A stretch of 64,000 nucleotides of DNA from Omphiscola glabra (GCA_964017045.1 OZ024794.1:4543501-4607500); one strand, 5' to 3'. Shown: positions 1 through 13,167, counted from the first letter of the stretch. A program made the numbers and translations. Notes: generated by a model not told the origin, from the letters alone.

Positions 1-876
1 TTATCACTGGGAATCCGGTTTGTAGATACGTCTAGTGAGAAGGCTATGATTCGTGAGGAATTCCTTGGATTTTCTCCGCTGAAAGATATGGACGCCGCCA
101 CGATATCTGATTGTATTATTCAACATTGCAAAACATTTGGTCTTCTCCTTAATAATCTGCTGGGTCACGGTTATGATGGGTGCTCGACAATGGCCGGAAA
201 AGAAAATGGTGTTCAGGTAAAAATTCGAAGTATTTACCCCAAGGCTGCCTTTGTTCACTGTGCCTCGCATAGACTGAATCTCGTAGTAAATGATCTTAAT
301 AATGTTGCAGTCATACGAAATACTATTGGTACTATCAAAGCAATTATTACATTTCTTCGTGAAAGCCCAAAAAGGAGGTCCTCTGTCCCAAATATTCCTC
401 TTCTGTGTGAGACAAGATGGACAAGCAAGTATAAAAGTATTCGGATTTTTTCTAGTAAATTTGAAGATATTTATTGTCAACTGGAAGAATTTTCATTGCA
501 TGCAAGTGGAAATACACGACAGGCTGCACATCAGTTATATTGTTCATCAAAGTCCAGCACGTTTTTATTTTGTCTCAATATTATTTCGCAGTACTCTGCC
601 ATACTGGAACCAGTTACTCAGGCTCTTCAAGCTGTTCAAGTTGATCTTCCAGAAGTTCAACTGCAAGTTCAAAACCTGCTCAGTGTAGTCAAACTTCACC
701 GAGATGATTCCGATAACTATTTCAGGGATATTTTTGAGAAAACAGTAAAACTCGCACAGAAGGTGGATATTGAACTGATTATCCCAAGACAATGTGGAAG
801 ACAAAAGCATCGAAGTAATCCGAGAACCATAAGAGTTGAAGAGTACTTCAGACAAACAGTTAAATTCCATACTTAG
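1..876 (+). pseudogene. hAT-type transposase fragment, frame-broken
   Basis: The frame is open from base 1, so the element starts left of the window. Readable stretches include LSLGIRFVDTSSEK, LGHGYDGCSTMAGKENG, FVHCASHRLNLVVNDL and LLCETRWTSKY, which I recognise as the middle of domesticated or mobile hAT transposases of the ZMYM1 / P52rIPK-like kind (DUF4371-type RNase-H-like core). After VEEYFRQTVKF the frame stops at 874-876, but the next frame continues with PYLDSL, the expected next residues of the family. One indel near 866-870 therefore breaks it, and the C-terminal dimerisation domain is absent. It is read as a dead transposon copy rather than a host gene. Family assignment is from memory of motifs. 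Confidence 0.75.
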
Positions 877-1600
877 ATTCTCTAATTATATACATATATT
901 TTGTTAATAAAAAATGTGTTGCTACAGTATGCCCTTCATTACTACAGTGTCCTGTCAGTTCGTTCACCATACAAATACGCTACAGTAAATTAAAACTACA
1001 TTAAAACATTACTAAAAATATTTTGACCCCTCCCCCTTTGGAAAATTTTCTGCGGGCGCCCATGCAATTGTGTCTGCTGACGGGGCAACTCTGGTTTGCC
1101 TCATAGGGCATCCACCGAGAGACTAATCTCTTGCCCCCACTAGCCCACAAAGAGTGGACGCAATTGTGAAGGCCCTTAACTCCAGCTTACTATGTGAGAC
1201 AAGCCGTTTGAAAAAGGGAGATAAATGACCAAACTGTAGTTAACTAGGTCAAGGATAAATTAGTCACGAAGAATGTGGGGCATGGACAAAGTGGTTCTTT
1301 ACGAAATCTGTGTCTATAAATTACCAGAAAGTGAAGCGGAGAAAACAAATGTACAGTGCAATTAATACGACTTCTTCCGTGTACCAAATAAAAAGAACAA
1401 CTTCCCGTTTTAGGCTTTCCCCCCTGCCCCACACATACTCGCCTCCCCACGCTCCCCCATCTTAACCCAAGCCTCAATCACACAACATAATCTCTTTGTT
1501 GTTTACCCAGAATGTGATTGATATCACGCTCGATGTGGCTTCTTTCAAATCATTTTGTAAACATTTTTGTTTTCTGAGCTATATTTCTCTCAGGTGGTCA
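877..1600. other. Non-coding flank of the hAT fragment
   Basis: No gene seen. A short GC-rich piece near 1021-1070 (cccctccccctttgg, then gcgggcgccc) has the look of a transposon terminal region and may be the 3' end of the hAT copy on its left, but no target duplication was found. Confidence 0.3.
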
Positions 1601-1604
1601 TAGA

Positions 1605-1790
1605 GAGTATGGCAGAACAGTTTTATGGTAGAGAGTATGAAAGAACAGTTTGGTAGTAGAGAGTATGACAGAACAGTCCTGTGGTAAAGAGTATGACATA
1701 ACAGTCCTGTGGTAGAGAGTATGCCAGAATAGTCCTGTGGTAGAGAATATGACAGAACAGTCCTTTGGTAGAGAGTATGACTGCTAATAA
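1605..1790. repeat. Minisatellite, 28-bp unit, about 7 copies
   Basis: The segment gagagtatgacagaacag recurs every 28 bases (1605, 1633, 1661, 1689, 1717 onward) with a few substitutions per copy. Confidence 0.85.
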
Positions 1791-1792
1791 AG

Positions 1793-1980
1793 GGTGTTCC
1801 TCTGGAGGTGGAGTAATGGGTCGTTTCTCTGAGGGTGAATTTTGTGGGTGTTCTTCTGAGTGTGAAGTTAGGGGGTGTTCCTCTGAGAGGGGGATTTAGT
1901 GGGTGTTCCTCTGAGGGTGAGGTTAAGGGTTGTTCCTCTGAGGGTGAAGTTAGGGTGTGTTCTTCTGAGGATGATGTTTG
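1793..1980. repeat. Minisatellite, 27-bp unit, about 7 copies
   Basis: Units built on gggtgttcctctgagggtga repeat in tandem directly after the 28-bp array. The unit is a multiple of three, so meaningless open frames run through it on both strands. Confidence 0.85.
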
Positions 1981-2089
1981 CGGGTATTCATTATGTGCAT
2001 GTCGCTTCTGTCCCCACACGCCCAGCTGATGAACTCGTGGTCCGTCCCATCCCTTTGTCCCCCCCCCCCCCCCGCATTGACGGCTAAGT

Positions 2090-2333
2090 CCTTACCTATT
2101 GAGAGCGACCATGATTCTGTAAGCCCCCTTCTGTCGGACAACACAGTGCCCCCGGCATTGACGGCTATGTCCTTACCTAATGAGAGCGACCATGATTCTG
2201 TAAGCCCCCTTCTGTCGGACAACACAGTGCCCCCGGCATTGACGGCTATGTCCTTACCTAATGAGAGCGACCATGATTCTGTAAGCTCCCTTCTGTCGGA
2301 CCACGCAGTGGAGCGCCGTATCACCGTTGTGGT
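2090..2333. repeat. 81-bp tandem repeat, 3 copies, spanning an exon end and donor
   Basis: Three copies at exact 81-base spacing (donor complements near 2252, 2171 and 2090). Each contains the end of ankyrin exon 2 plus its gtaagg donor on the minus strand. Copies 2 and 3 are nearly identical; a C-run at about 2059-2073 abuts copy 3. Confidence 0.9.
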
Positions 2334-2502
2334 CCTGCGTGTCCAGCTCGATGTCCATGAGGCCCAACATATAGACCACAGACATCATCTCAGGGTCAGT
2401 GAACTTGTCACAGTGACTCACTATGTGATGCAGTAGGCTGCCCCCTGTATCCGAGTCGCGCAGATTCGGATCCTTATCGGCCTTAAAGAACTCGCGCGCC
2501 AC
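2258..2502 (-). CDS. Ankyrin-repeat gene, exon 2
   Basis: 245 bases, phase 0 in and phase 2 out. The acceptor is cctcctcag and the donor AG|gtaagg (gt at 2257-2256). Its last about 40 bases and the donor belong to an 81-bp tandem repeat, so two more donor copies lie downstream. Confidence 0.7.
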
Positions 2503-3989
2503 CTGAGGAGGAAGAACATTATTTTGTTAACAACGTGTAGAGGAGTAGGGTAGAGGAGTAGGTCAAACGCCTGTTGCTCCTGATGGAAGGTCAAGGTCAA
2601 GTAGAGCTTGCAGCTTGATACACTGTTCTCTTAAAGTCATGTTTGTCAGACACAGAGGGAATATAAATACAATTTCTCTTAGTGGGCAGGGATGTAGGCG
2701 GGGAGTGGGGGGGCCCAATCCACCAAGTCATATAAGCATATCCAGCATAATTCCAACAGCAAGGACAACACAAAAGTTGGCACGTAAAATCCGGTTGTGG
2801 GTTTCAGCCGGTTCGCACCGGTTCAGTCTAACCGTTTCCTAATTTTGTGTAGAGTTTAAATGTCTCATTAGGAAATGGGCGTCGAGCTTAAGCTCCTTAT
2901 GCCCTCCCTGGCGCTCACCCCCACCTGCCAGGCGCCGGGTTTCCTCGACGTCGGGCCGTGCGGGGGCACGCCAGAGACCTCCCCGGGCGTGGACCGTCCC
3001 CACCAGCAACCGCTCGATCGGGTTTGCCGACGGAGACCCTCCCCGTCCGGAGCCATCTGGTCGACCGAAGACGCTGCGCTTAAAGCGTCCGCAGTCCACT
3101 TTCCTAGGGGCCGGGACGGTAAATTAATGTCCTAAATCTCCCCCCCCCCCACCCGTGTAGAGTTCGACAAATCGATTGTTAAATTACAATAATTATTAAA
3201 ATATCTAATATAACAATTGTCTGTGTTTGTCAATCAGGTATTGTTTACATTAATATTCTAAACTGTCTTATAACACTAGTTACAGCTCGCCAACAATGGC
3301 GGCCCCGATGCGTGAACATCCCATCCAGTGTGTCAGTCAGGCATCCCTGGGGGGGGGGGGGGGCACTGCACCCCTTGATCACATCAAGTGCGCCCCGTGG
3401 AAGAATGTGTTCAACAATAGTTTTTAAAAAATTAAAAATGACTAAATTGTACTATTTATAACATTTTAAAAAGAAAAGTAATTGGCGCCTCTAACCGATT
3501 ACAATGTTGGAACCAATGAAATATCGCTACGCTCGATATTTTTGATGATCCGTACATTTAAGGCTAATTTGTTTAGTCTATCGCACTATTCGATTAAAAG
3601 TATCGTACTCTGCCCAAAAATGACGCTCCTGATAATAAGCCGAACACTAACTTCCCATTGTTTGTACATAACGGTATTCGGTATTTTTATTGATTTATTT
3701 TTGTGCAACTTCACAAGTTTAAAGAGTTTAATAACACTGTATTAAATTACCTTTATTTCAATATCAAGGTCTATAATTTTAATAAAAGTTCTTGTTTTGT
3801 ATCAAACATGCGCAATCTATTTTCAAGTTATATTTCGTCATAAAAAGGATGACTTTTAAAGTATGGATCACGTGTTACTTATAATCTGTATTATGGTATT
3901 AGTGTTTTACAAATATAGTTATTAACATACTTTTATATGTATTTGATTCCATGTATGTTGAGATAGATAAAACGAAAACTTTTAAAAGT

Positions 3990-4031
<42 letters not shown>

Positions 4032-4692
4032 TAACAATTTAATGTGCGCATATAAACAGTGCATGTCTCGTCAATTACTATTAAAGCGAAAGCGTTGATG
4101 AATGTGCTTCTTTTCTAACAAAGTTTCCCGAATCATTCTGTGGACCCCCCATCCGCCCCCTTTCTACGCCAATATCAGGGGCGTAGCTAGAGCGTAGTAT
4201 ACCTCATATTTATAATACCGAATTTAAATTGAGACTTGTCCCGTACAACAAAATAAACTATTCCGCACCGAATGCGTGACATTGTTACATAGAGAATTTA
4301 TTTATTATGAAGCTATCTAGTTTTATCTGCTTCTCTGATTTTCTTATTTATGCATTAGCCGCATGAAATAATTAACAACCTTTCAATATATCTTGTTGTA
4401 TACTGTAAACTTTCACAATGAACCGGTTTTTAAAATATTGGAATCACACCACTGGTAACATCCTTCTAGAAACATCCATGATATTCTTCTTGTCACCGGG
4501 TGGAGTTTTTTTATTTGGCACTAAGCTATACATGTGTATTTTATGTCATTAGATATATCACGCATTGAGTTATTTTGTTTAAACCAAGAAATCCAACGAT
4601 TAAAATCTACTCACCTTTAAAATCTTACTTCTGCTGCCTGTAGCAATGGCTTTGTAAAGTTTGGCCTTTTTAAGATCCATCCTCCAGTTCAT
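2258..4692 (-). CDS. Ankyrin-repeat protein, 5' part of a minus-strand gene
   Basis: Two exons joined by phase-0 splice sites. Exon 1 (4692-4615) starts MNWRMDLKKAKLYKAI or at the second Met (4680) and ends AAG|gtgagt. Exon 2 (2502-2258) follows a cctcctcag acceptor and ends AG|gtaagg. The joined frame reads without a stop for about 107 residues. It holds ankyrin-like helices: DPNLRDSDTGGSLLHHIVSH, then VYMLGLMDIELDTQDHNGDT and ALHCVVRQKGAYRIMVALIR. The second has the D-x-x-G-x-T-A-L-H signature. An in-frame stop sits just upstream of the first Met. Further exons would lie at lower coordinates; none was found before the hAT fragment, so the gene may continue off the window or be interrupted. 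Ankyrin repeats bind partner proteins; no specific role can be read. Confidence 0.6.
2503..2866. other. Ankyrin intron 1, distal part
   Basis: No exon seen. It includes a gcagggatgtaggcgggg segment near 2688 that resembles decayed MITE ends and a Pu/Py-rich stretch; none has a clear boundary. Confidence 0.3.
2867..3121 (+). repeat. GC-rich dispersed repeat, copy 1
   Basis: An island of high GC in AT-rich surroundings. It shares with 7480-7680, in the same orientation, the segments ggtcgaccga, cgctgcg-ttaaagcg and cgcagtccact, plus a gccggRtttcctc block. The class is not recognised. Open frames in it are not gene-like. Confidence 0.55.
3363..3845 (+). repeat. Dispersed AT-rich repeat, copy 1
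   Basis: Matches the reverse complement of about 20300-20690 over most of its length. Shared landmarks are taaccgattacaat, atatcgctacg, ttaataacact-tattaaa and cgcaatctat. It starts beside a G-run (3349-3362). No coding capacity seen, so probably a non-autonomous transposon. Confidence 0.6.
3846..4614. other. Ankyrin intron 1, proximal part
   Basis: AT-rich with no exon seen. It contains a (TA)n microsatellite at about 3992-4027 and a lone ggggcgtagctagagcg at about 4178, a MITE-end relic. Confidence 0.4.
3992..4027. repeat. (TA)n microsatellite
   Basis: An uninterrupted TA dinucleotide run of about 18 units. Confidence 0.95.
4615..4692 (-). CDS. Ankyrin-repeat gene, exon 1 (start)
   Basis: It encodes MNWR then MDLKKAKLYKAIATGSRSK and ILK. 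The donor AAG|gtgagt is near consensus. Both Met codons are in frame, 12 bases apart, and a TAA lies in frame upstream. The exon was found by eye from its donor and its phase match to exon 2. Confidence 0.55.
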
Positions 4693-5500
4693 AAGTATCA
4701 CTACCTTTGTTTAGTGATGTTTATCACAAATAATAAATTTCGGGTGTTTTATCAACTATATGTTCTAAAATTGATGTTATCACAAATAATAGATTTCTGA
4801 CGTCGTATGAATTCTAGTTATTTTTTGTTTTAATACATGTGTTTTTATTACACGTCACGACGTCACAGATAGCATGACGTCACTTCTGTTGCTCATCAAA
4901 TCAAAATATAGTCCCGTACGTGTACTTCTTGATGCAGTTGGGTAAATTATTGCCGATTATGTGATGAATTTCACTAACAAGATACACACACACACACACA
5001 AACAATTTTTTTTAAAAATTGTATCCAATAATGAAATGTATTCATGCCCCCGCTCAGCTTGACAGATTACTGGCCAGCGTTGACTAATGGAAAGATGGTG
5101 TTGCCAAGTTGGACTAAACTAGCCACAAGAGCGCACGTTTGGCATTTGTTTTCGTGAGATAAGATAGTTGTTAACATTGTTATATCCAGGAAAAGAAAAC
5201 GAGAGGTGGATTCAAGGAAGTTTGGGGAGGAAACATTCTGTTGGGAGGGGGGAGTAGTGGGAAGGCTGGAGAGGCGGCGCGCCCGAGGAGGGAAAGGGAA
5301 ATAACCCGTGCGTGATCTTTACCTTTCTAAAGATGCATCAAGGGAGCTAAGAAATCATTTTGTTCGTATCGTATTTTGTAGAATCAACAATTTATTTTGT
5401 TATGTTTTTTATAACTTGATTTGTTACGTAGATAAACGATCTTCCTTATTATAAAGTACAGTTCGAAGGGGCATTTTTGTGACCGGTATGAAGCTGTACG
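4693..5500. other. Upstream flank of the ankyrin gene
   Basis: Probable promoter side of the minus-strand gene. A (CA)n run lies at about 4984-5000. Two atttctgacg / cacgacgtcac-type segments near 4795-4885 contain ACGTCA-like motifs, but no promoter is called. Confidence 0.3.
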
Positions 5501-5739
5501 CAGTGGCGTAGCTAAGGTTAGTGTCACCCGGTGCGGTAAACTCATGGTGTCACCCCACCTCCCACCTCGATGGATTTCCTCTTGAGCTAAAGAAGCTAAA
5601 TGTATTTAAGAACTATAACAACGTTAAGTATAGTTATTTTTCATAAAATTTAATTTATTAAACATTTTCCTTTCCTGTTCTTCAAAGTTGCAAACAAGTA
5701 AATTACAGTTTACCTGCTCATAATCTATATCCTTCACTG

Positions 5740-6203
5740 TATAACTTTCAATTGAGAGTTGAGCCAGATTAGAAAGCCTTCATTGTCCCATGGTGGATCG
5801 TAAAAAGTTCTTGATAGGCCTTACTTTTGAAAAGCTCCGCTCACATGAAGCTACAGATCGTAAGAAACAATTAAAGGCTTAGCGAGAGTATTGGAAGAGA
5901 TTCTAGGAAGTCCCATTGAGCTATAAATTTCAAAACATCACACACTGAATAGTGTATGGAGTTGTAACAATTACTATCAGCTGTCTTTGTGTGTCTTCTA
6001 CGCTTTGGTATTTCTCTTAAAAGTTCATATTTTGATAACTCATCATAGAAAGAGGTTAATTTTGGAACGGACACCAATAACTCTTCTTCAATTGCTGATT
6101 TAGACCCTTGGATTGAACACCCCCAAACATATCTGCTACTTCCTTGATCGCCGATGATATGATCTGGGGGTTCAGAATGAAAGCGATCAATACACTCATC
6201 CAT
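5740..6203 (-). pseudogene. hAT transposase C-terminal remnant
   Basis: The minus strand reads MDECIDRFHSEPPDHIIGDQ, then KYELLREIPKRRRHTK and VLKFIAQWDFLESLPILSLS. After a stop at about 5871 it continues with scrambled but recognisable dimerisation-domain residues (LFLTIC, then YQELFTIHHGTM). Several stops and frameshifts show it is dead. The order fits the dimerisation domain lying nearest the element's 5501 end. The family is hAT (ZMYM/KIAA1586-like), from motif memory. Confidence 0.6.
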
Positions 6204-6339
6204 TCATGTACATGTACTCAGAATCGCCCGACCACATCGTATTTGGTTTAAATGGAAAATTTTATTTCTTAGTATTTATATACAAAGTGAGAACATCTCG
6301 TCAAATATGATTTCATTTTCATTGACATAAGCATAAACG

Positions 6340-6504
6340 CAGAGGCGTAGCGAGGGAGGCAAGGGGGGCATCATGCCCCGGGCGCTACTCACAAAGGGGC
6401 GCCAAATGGTATATTTTACATATAATATTGTATGGTTTTCGAATAGGGGGGAGCACTAAAAAGGTATTCCGCCCCGGGCGCGAGTTAAGCTCGCTACGCC
6501 ACTG
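6340..6504. mobile_element. hAT MITE family A, copy 1
   Basis: 165 bp, left end CAGAGGCGTAGCGAGG, right end CTCGCTACGCCACTG, flanked by a perfect 8-bp duplication cataaacg (6332-6339, 6505-6512). It is inserted inside the older hAT copy 5501-6974. Other copies are at 13094, 37987 and 44732. Confidence 0.95.
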
Positions 6505-7089
6505 CATAAACGAGTGGCGTCGACGCTTAGAAAAAGTTGTTGAGAAGCAAGGAGGACACAATGAACATGATTTTTGATTAGCTAAATATTTCGCAAAAAA
6601 ATGTATGAAAAATTATAATTAATTAGATTATATTTGAAATAGCTCATATGCTACGAGATATTCTCACTTTTATTCGCCCACCCTGTATATATAAATATAG
6701 CTTCCTGTCACTTACGAAAGTTACCGAACACTCCAATCGGCGTTGAATCGTGGTCAAAATGTTTTTTTTCTTTTCTGAACTTTTAATAAGGCACGCATTT
6801 GGTGTGGTTACATGTGTGACATTTTACGTGTGATCCTTTTATGAAATTCAGTTAGACCGAACAATGTGTGCTCTATAAATATGCAATTTTTCAATTTGGT
6901 GTCACCCCCTGGGTTGGTGTCACCCCCTGGGTTGGTGTCATCCGGTGCGGTCCGCACCCCCAGCTACGCCACTGCCGGTACGGCTTTCTGGCACATTTTT
7001 GTGACCGGTATGAAGCGGTACGGCTTGCTGGCACATTTTTGTGAATTAATGGATTGTTACAGCGTTTCAGCACATTTGTTTGGAATGAT

Positions 7090-7479
7090 TTAAACAACTT
7101 ATTCCTGTTAGTAATCTTGAATCTTACATACAAAATCAGTACAAATAAACTAATTTGTATAAGCATACCCAGGTAAAGGGACAACTAAAATGCCCACTTA
7201 CAAAATCTCTATTGCTTTCCGATTAGGTGTAGAACTAAATAAAGGTTTGGACCAAAATGCACCCCAGATCCCTTACCAGAACACATTTCTCTCAAAAGAC
7301 GGCGCCCTCAATTTCTGCCCTCCCCACTTTCCGCCAAATCAAAGTGACAGTACCGACACTTTTTTTTAGTAACAAAATGCTTTGTCTTTCCTTATATTCC
7401 TACTGCAGAATACGACTATATAAAAATTCTATTATAATCTAATGAGACAAACGCAATTGAAAATGTCACATAGGAGATG
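7090..7479. other. Unassigned sequence
   Basis: No gene, repeat array or element end could be defined here; AT-rich with short C-runs. Confidence 0.3.
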
Positions 7480-7680
7480 GTGTCGGTGGGCCTTAGGGCG
7501 CGAGCTCTTAATTCCCCCCCCCCGGCAACCTCCACACGGGCCAGACGCCGGATTTCCTCACTGACAGACCGTACGGCGGCACGCCGGGAGACCCCCCCCT
7601 GGCATGAGGGACGTCCGGTCGACCGAGAACGCTGCGTTTAAAGCGTTCGCAGTCCACTCTCCCACGGGTCAGGGCGTTTT
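7480..7680 (+). repeat. GC-rich dispersed repeat, copy 2
   Basis: Same landmarks and orientation as 2867-3121 (ggtcgaccga, cgctgcgtttaaagcg, cgcagtccact), with more substitutions and an altered 5' part. Confidence 0.55.
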
Positions 7681-8107
7681 TGATTCCACTCCGGAGGGAA
7701 GGTGCTGCGTTACAACCCCCACCGCCCAGGGAGTATTTCGGTCGGGACGGAAAGCTGGGACGAAAACGGTTGCCTAGGAGCGGCTTTCTCACGACCGCGT
7801 AGCTATTGATAATTGCTATTCCATTGAGATAATTAAATTGCTTTTTTTCAGTTTCATGATTTGCGATGACTAAAAACCAGCACTGGATTTTCATAATTTG
7901 GACATTACTATTATAGCATCGTGCATTTAGCAATGGTGTTTGATGACGTGGAGACTTGTGAACAGACAGGTCAATGGGGCCGTCACGTGACACAGTTAGA
8001 GTCAAATCTTACTGGTCGAATAGTACACATTAGATTCAAGACTTTTTTTTTTGTTACACCGTGAGAGTTAAACCTTATTGGTAGTGATTTAGGGTTAGTG
8101 CCACTGC

Positions 8108-8377
8108 CAGGGACGGCATTTGGGTAGGGCAGCGTGGGGCATTCCCCCCCCCCCCCCCCCTGAAGGTTTTATTTAAAATGCTATGCACTGTGGCGCCTCC
8201 GGTAAGAGACAACCTAACCAGCCGACCAGGTTTTGGTTTTCCCCCTTCCCTGAAAAAACCTGAAATTACGCCCCTGTTTGGTGCATTGCGGGGCGGAACA
8301 AGATCCCCTTATTATACAAAACCCCTCTGCAGTTGACTGATAATGACTCGACCCCACCCTCTTCCTACGCCACTGCT
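8108..8377. mobile_element. Patchwork of two MITE relics
   Basis: cagggacggcattt at 8108 faces gaaattacgcccctg ending at 8276, an imperfect terminal inverted repeat. Next to it, 8277-8375 ends cctacgccactg and resembles 20792-20932 (shared ctcWgcagttgac-type core). No intact target duplication was found. A run of about 18 C lies at 8143-8160. Confidence 0.4.
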
Positions 8378-8622
8378 TATTGGATGAAACTGTCCGGCAA
8401 ATAAGGAAAATATGGGATGATCTTTGTATTTTTATTCGGGGGGGGGGGATGGGGGGGGGACTGCGAATAAGGGTCTCACACTGTATGTAACATTACATTT
8501 TTTTACAAGAGCACAACTTATCTAAAAATAAAGGGCTACATCAATGGAGCAGCTAGAGTAAGTGACGTCCCCGGGGGAACCTTTACTGCTCCTCATTGAA
8601 GAAAACAACACAACGTACAGGC

Positions 8623-8795
8623 AGTGGCGCAGCTAGAGTTTGTGGCACCCGGGGCGATCTTTGACGTTGCTGCTCCTAATTAAAGAAAACCACAGAGCAT
8701 ACTAGGCTACACATAAAAAGAACATATTTAAAGTGCATTGAAGATGGCGCCCCAAAAAGGTGCCACCCGGAGCGGACCGCTCCGTCCACTCCTTC
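8623..8795. mobile_element. hAT-like MITE relic
   Basis: Starts CAGTGGCGCAGCTAGAG and near its end has ggtgccacccggagcgg, mirroring gtggcacccggggcg at its start. The 3' terminus has decayed. A partial copy of its left part lies just upstream (8546-8610). Confidence 0.5.
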
Positions 8796-9758
8796 ATCCA
8801 AGAGCGCTTAGATACATTTTAAAGTGTTGGGAAAGATGATGACAACACTATTTAAACTCAAACCAGGCACTTGCACTTTAAACTATCGTTGTAAACATAT
8901 CTTGTCATGTATTAGCGGTTGTCACACCACCTGGTTGGATGCTAGGACCAGGCACACCTGCTTCGATAACGTGAACATTTTATACTCTAATTTTTTTCCC
9001 TTAAAAAGATTTACGAAACACATCAAACAAAATGAACTTCTACAATATTTTTAGACCTAATTAAAAAAACAACTAAAAACAACGTTTATCTTATAAATCC
9101 TTTATAAAATGTTATATATAAGCAATGGGGGGTGGGGCTGAAAATATGACAAGACAAGCCATCAAGTACTTGACCTTAACAAGTCTTTAATAATTTCTGT
9201 AATATAAGATTGACTCTAGTCAGAGATTTTATTTGTTACAAATGTAAAATTTGTTGAAGAAGTTTTAGAAAATGTAATAATATTGTTGTTCCCCGTCCTT
9301 CTAAAAGCATAAAAATATCCATATTTATGTACCGGTACTTATTTATATTGTCCTGGTTGGGGGAAGGGGGTTAACCAATTTTGACACATTTCATGGGGGG
9401 GGGGGGGGCCTTAAAAGCTTTGAAGTTGTTGACAAGGGGTAAAAAAAATTGCCTAACAATTATTTACATAATTAATAGACGGATTCTGAACAATTTTCTC
9501 AGCTTAATCTGGGAAGACATATTAACAATAAACACATTTTGCCGTGCCTATATTTATTATAAGTTCCATCCCACAATTTAAATAGTTTAAAATTAAGTTC
9601 ATGTTTAGGGGAAATAAAATGATTGCTAAAAATAAAGATCAAATCATGTCCATGTATTCTTAGGTTATTTTCTACAGCATATTTCCATTGGAGTACCTTC
9701 CCTTGGGCAAATCCCAAAACTGCGTCCACAATCACACAACCCCGCAAATTATAATGTG
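8796..9758. other. Unassigned AT-rich sequence
   Basis: No gene or bounded element seen. G-runs occur at about 9126 and 9396-9408. Confidence 0.3.
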
Positions 9759-10029
9759 TAAGTACCGGTAGATTCAGTCGTGCATTGCTAAGTACCGGTA
9801 GATTCAGTCGTGCATTGCTAAGTACCGGTAGATTCAGTCGTGCATTGCTAAGTACCGGTAGATTCAGTCCTGCATTGCTAAGTACCGGTAGATTCAGTCG
9901 TGCATTGCTAAGTACCGGTAGATTCAGTCGTGCATTGCTAAGTACCGGTAGATTCAGTCGTGCATTGCTAAGTACCGGTAGATTCAGTCGTGCATTGCTA
10001 AGTACCGGTAGATTCAGTCCTGCATTGCT
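9759..10029. repeat. Minisatellite, 30-bp unit, 9 copies
   Basis: aagtaccggtagattcagtc recurs at exact 30-base spacing and is almost invariant (only a cgtg/cctg change), so the array is young. Confidence 0.95.
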
Positions 10030-10274
10030 GTTAATAAGTTACATTATTTTAAACTTAAATGTAATGCAATAACTGTTCATCCGTTTCTACTTATAAACAA
10101 ACGTCTCAGCGTTAGCTCAAAACAGGGTCAACAAACTGTCGGCATTAATCTAACATAACTTTAATTTTCCGTGAACACTTTAAAACTCAAGGATGATCGT
10201 AAAATATATTGCGACATTTGTGATTTCGTTTTTTTTCCTTTATGAACAATAGCTAGAGAAATTAAACATTGATG

Positions 10275-10636
10275 CGAGTTGGAGCAATTTAACACTGATT
10301 TCAGCTGGTGCAATTTAACACTGATGTCAGCTGGAGCAATTAAACACTTATGTCAGCTGGAGCAATTAAACACTTATGTCAGCTGGAGCAATTAAACACT
10401 TAAGTCAGCTGGAGCAATTAAACACTTATGTCAGATGGAGCAATTAAACACTTATGTCAGCTGGAGCAATTAAACACTTATGTCAGCTGGAGCAATTAAA
10501 CACTTATGTCAGCTGGAGCAATTAAACACTTATGTCAGCTGGAGCAATTAAACACTTAAGTCAGCTGGAGCAATTAAACACTTAAGTCAGCTGGAGCAAT
10601 TAAACACTTATGTCAGCTGGAGCAATTAAACACTAT
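10275..10636. repeat. Minisatellite, 26-bp unit, about 14 copies
   Basis: agctggagcaattaaacact recurs every 26 bases, the first copies being more diverged than the rest. Confidence 0.95.
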
Positions 10637-13042
<2,406 letters not shown>

Positions 13043-13093
13043 TAAAAATTGTTGCTACAAATAAAGACAAGGAATGTACCGGTACCATTGGAC

Positions 13094-13167
13094 CAGTGGC
13101 ATAGTGAGGGGGGGGGTGGCAAAGGGGCATCATGCCCCGGGCGCGAGTTAAGCTCGCTACGCCACTG
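13094..13167. mobile_element. hAT MITE family A, internally deleted copy
   Basis: 74 bp, left end CAGTGGCATAGTGAGG, right end CTCGCTACGCCACTG, flanked by a perfect 8-bp duplication cattggac (13086-13093, 13168-13175). It lacks the middle 90 or so bases found in the other copies. Confidence 0.95.

Larger units (their letters stand above)
5501..6974. mobile_element. hAT transposon, decayed, copy 1
   Basis: The left end is CAGTGGCGTAGCT and the right end AGCTACGCCACTG, perfect complements over the first 13 bases. Flanks are gctgtacg and ccggtacg (6 of 8 identical), a worn 8-bp target duplication. The insertion lies in a tandem repeat carrying gcatttttgtgaccggtatg (5470 and 6992). Inside, the minus strand carries hAT C-terminal remnants. 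The right third is homologous to the right part of 21083-23314 (cttacgaaagttaccgaaca, ggtgcggtccgcaccc). A MITE is nested at 6340-6504. Confidence 0.85.

Noticed and set aside
4..480. 158-codon minus-strand frame
   Set aside because: Antisense shadow of the hAT transposase fragment.
2839..3135. Overlapping 62-86-codon frames in the GC-rich repeat
   Set aside because: Open frames are expected by chance at high GC, occur on both strands, and are not kept in the second copy.
8100..8284. Target duplication for the MITE relic at 8108-8276
   Set aside because: Flanks gccactgc and tttggtgc do not match; boundaries stay uncertain.
9759..10029. CRISPR-like regular repeat
   Set aside because: Units are contiguous with no unique spacers; a eukaryotic minisatellite. 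The same holds for every array in the window.
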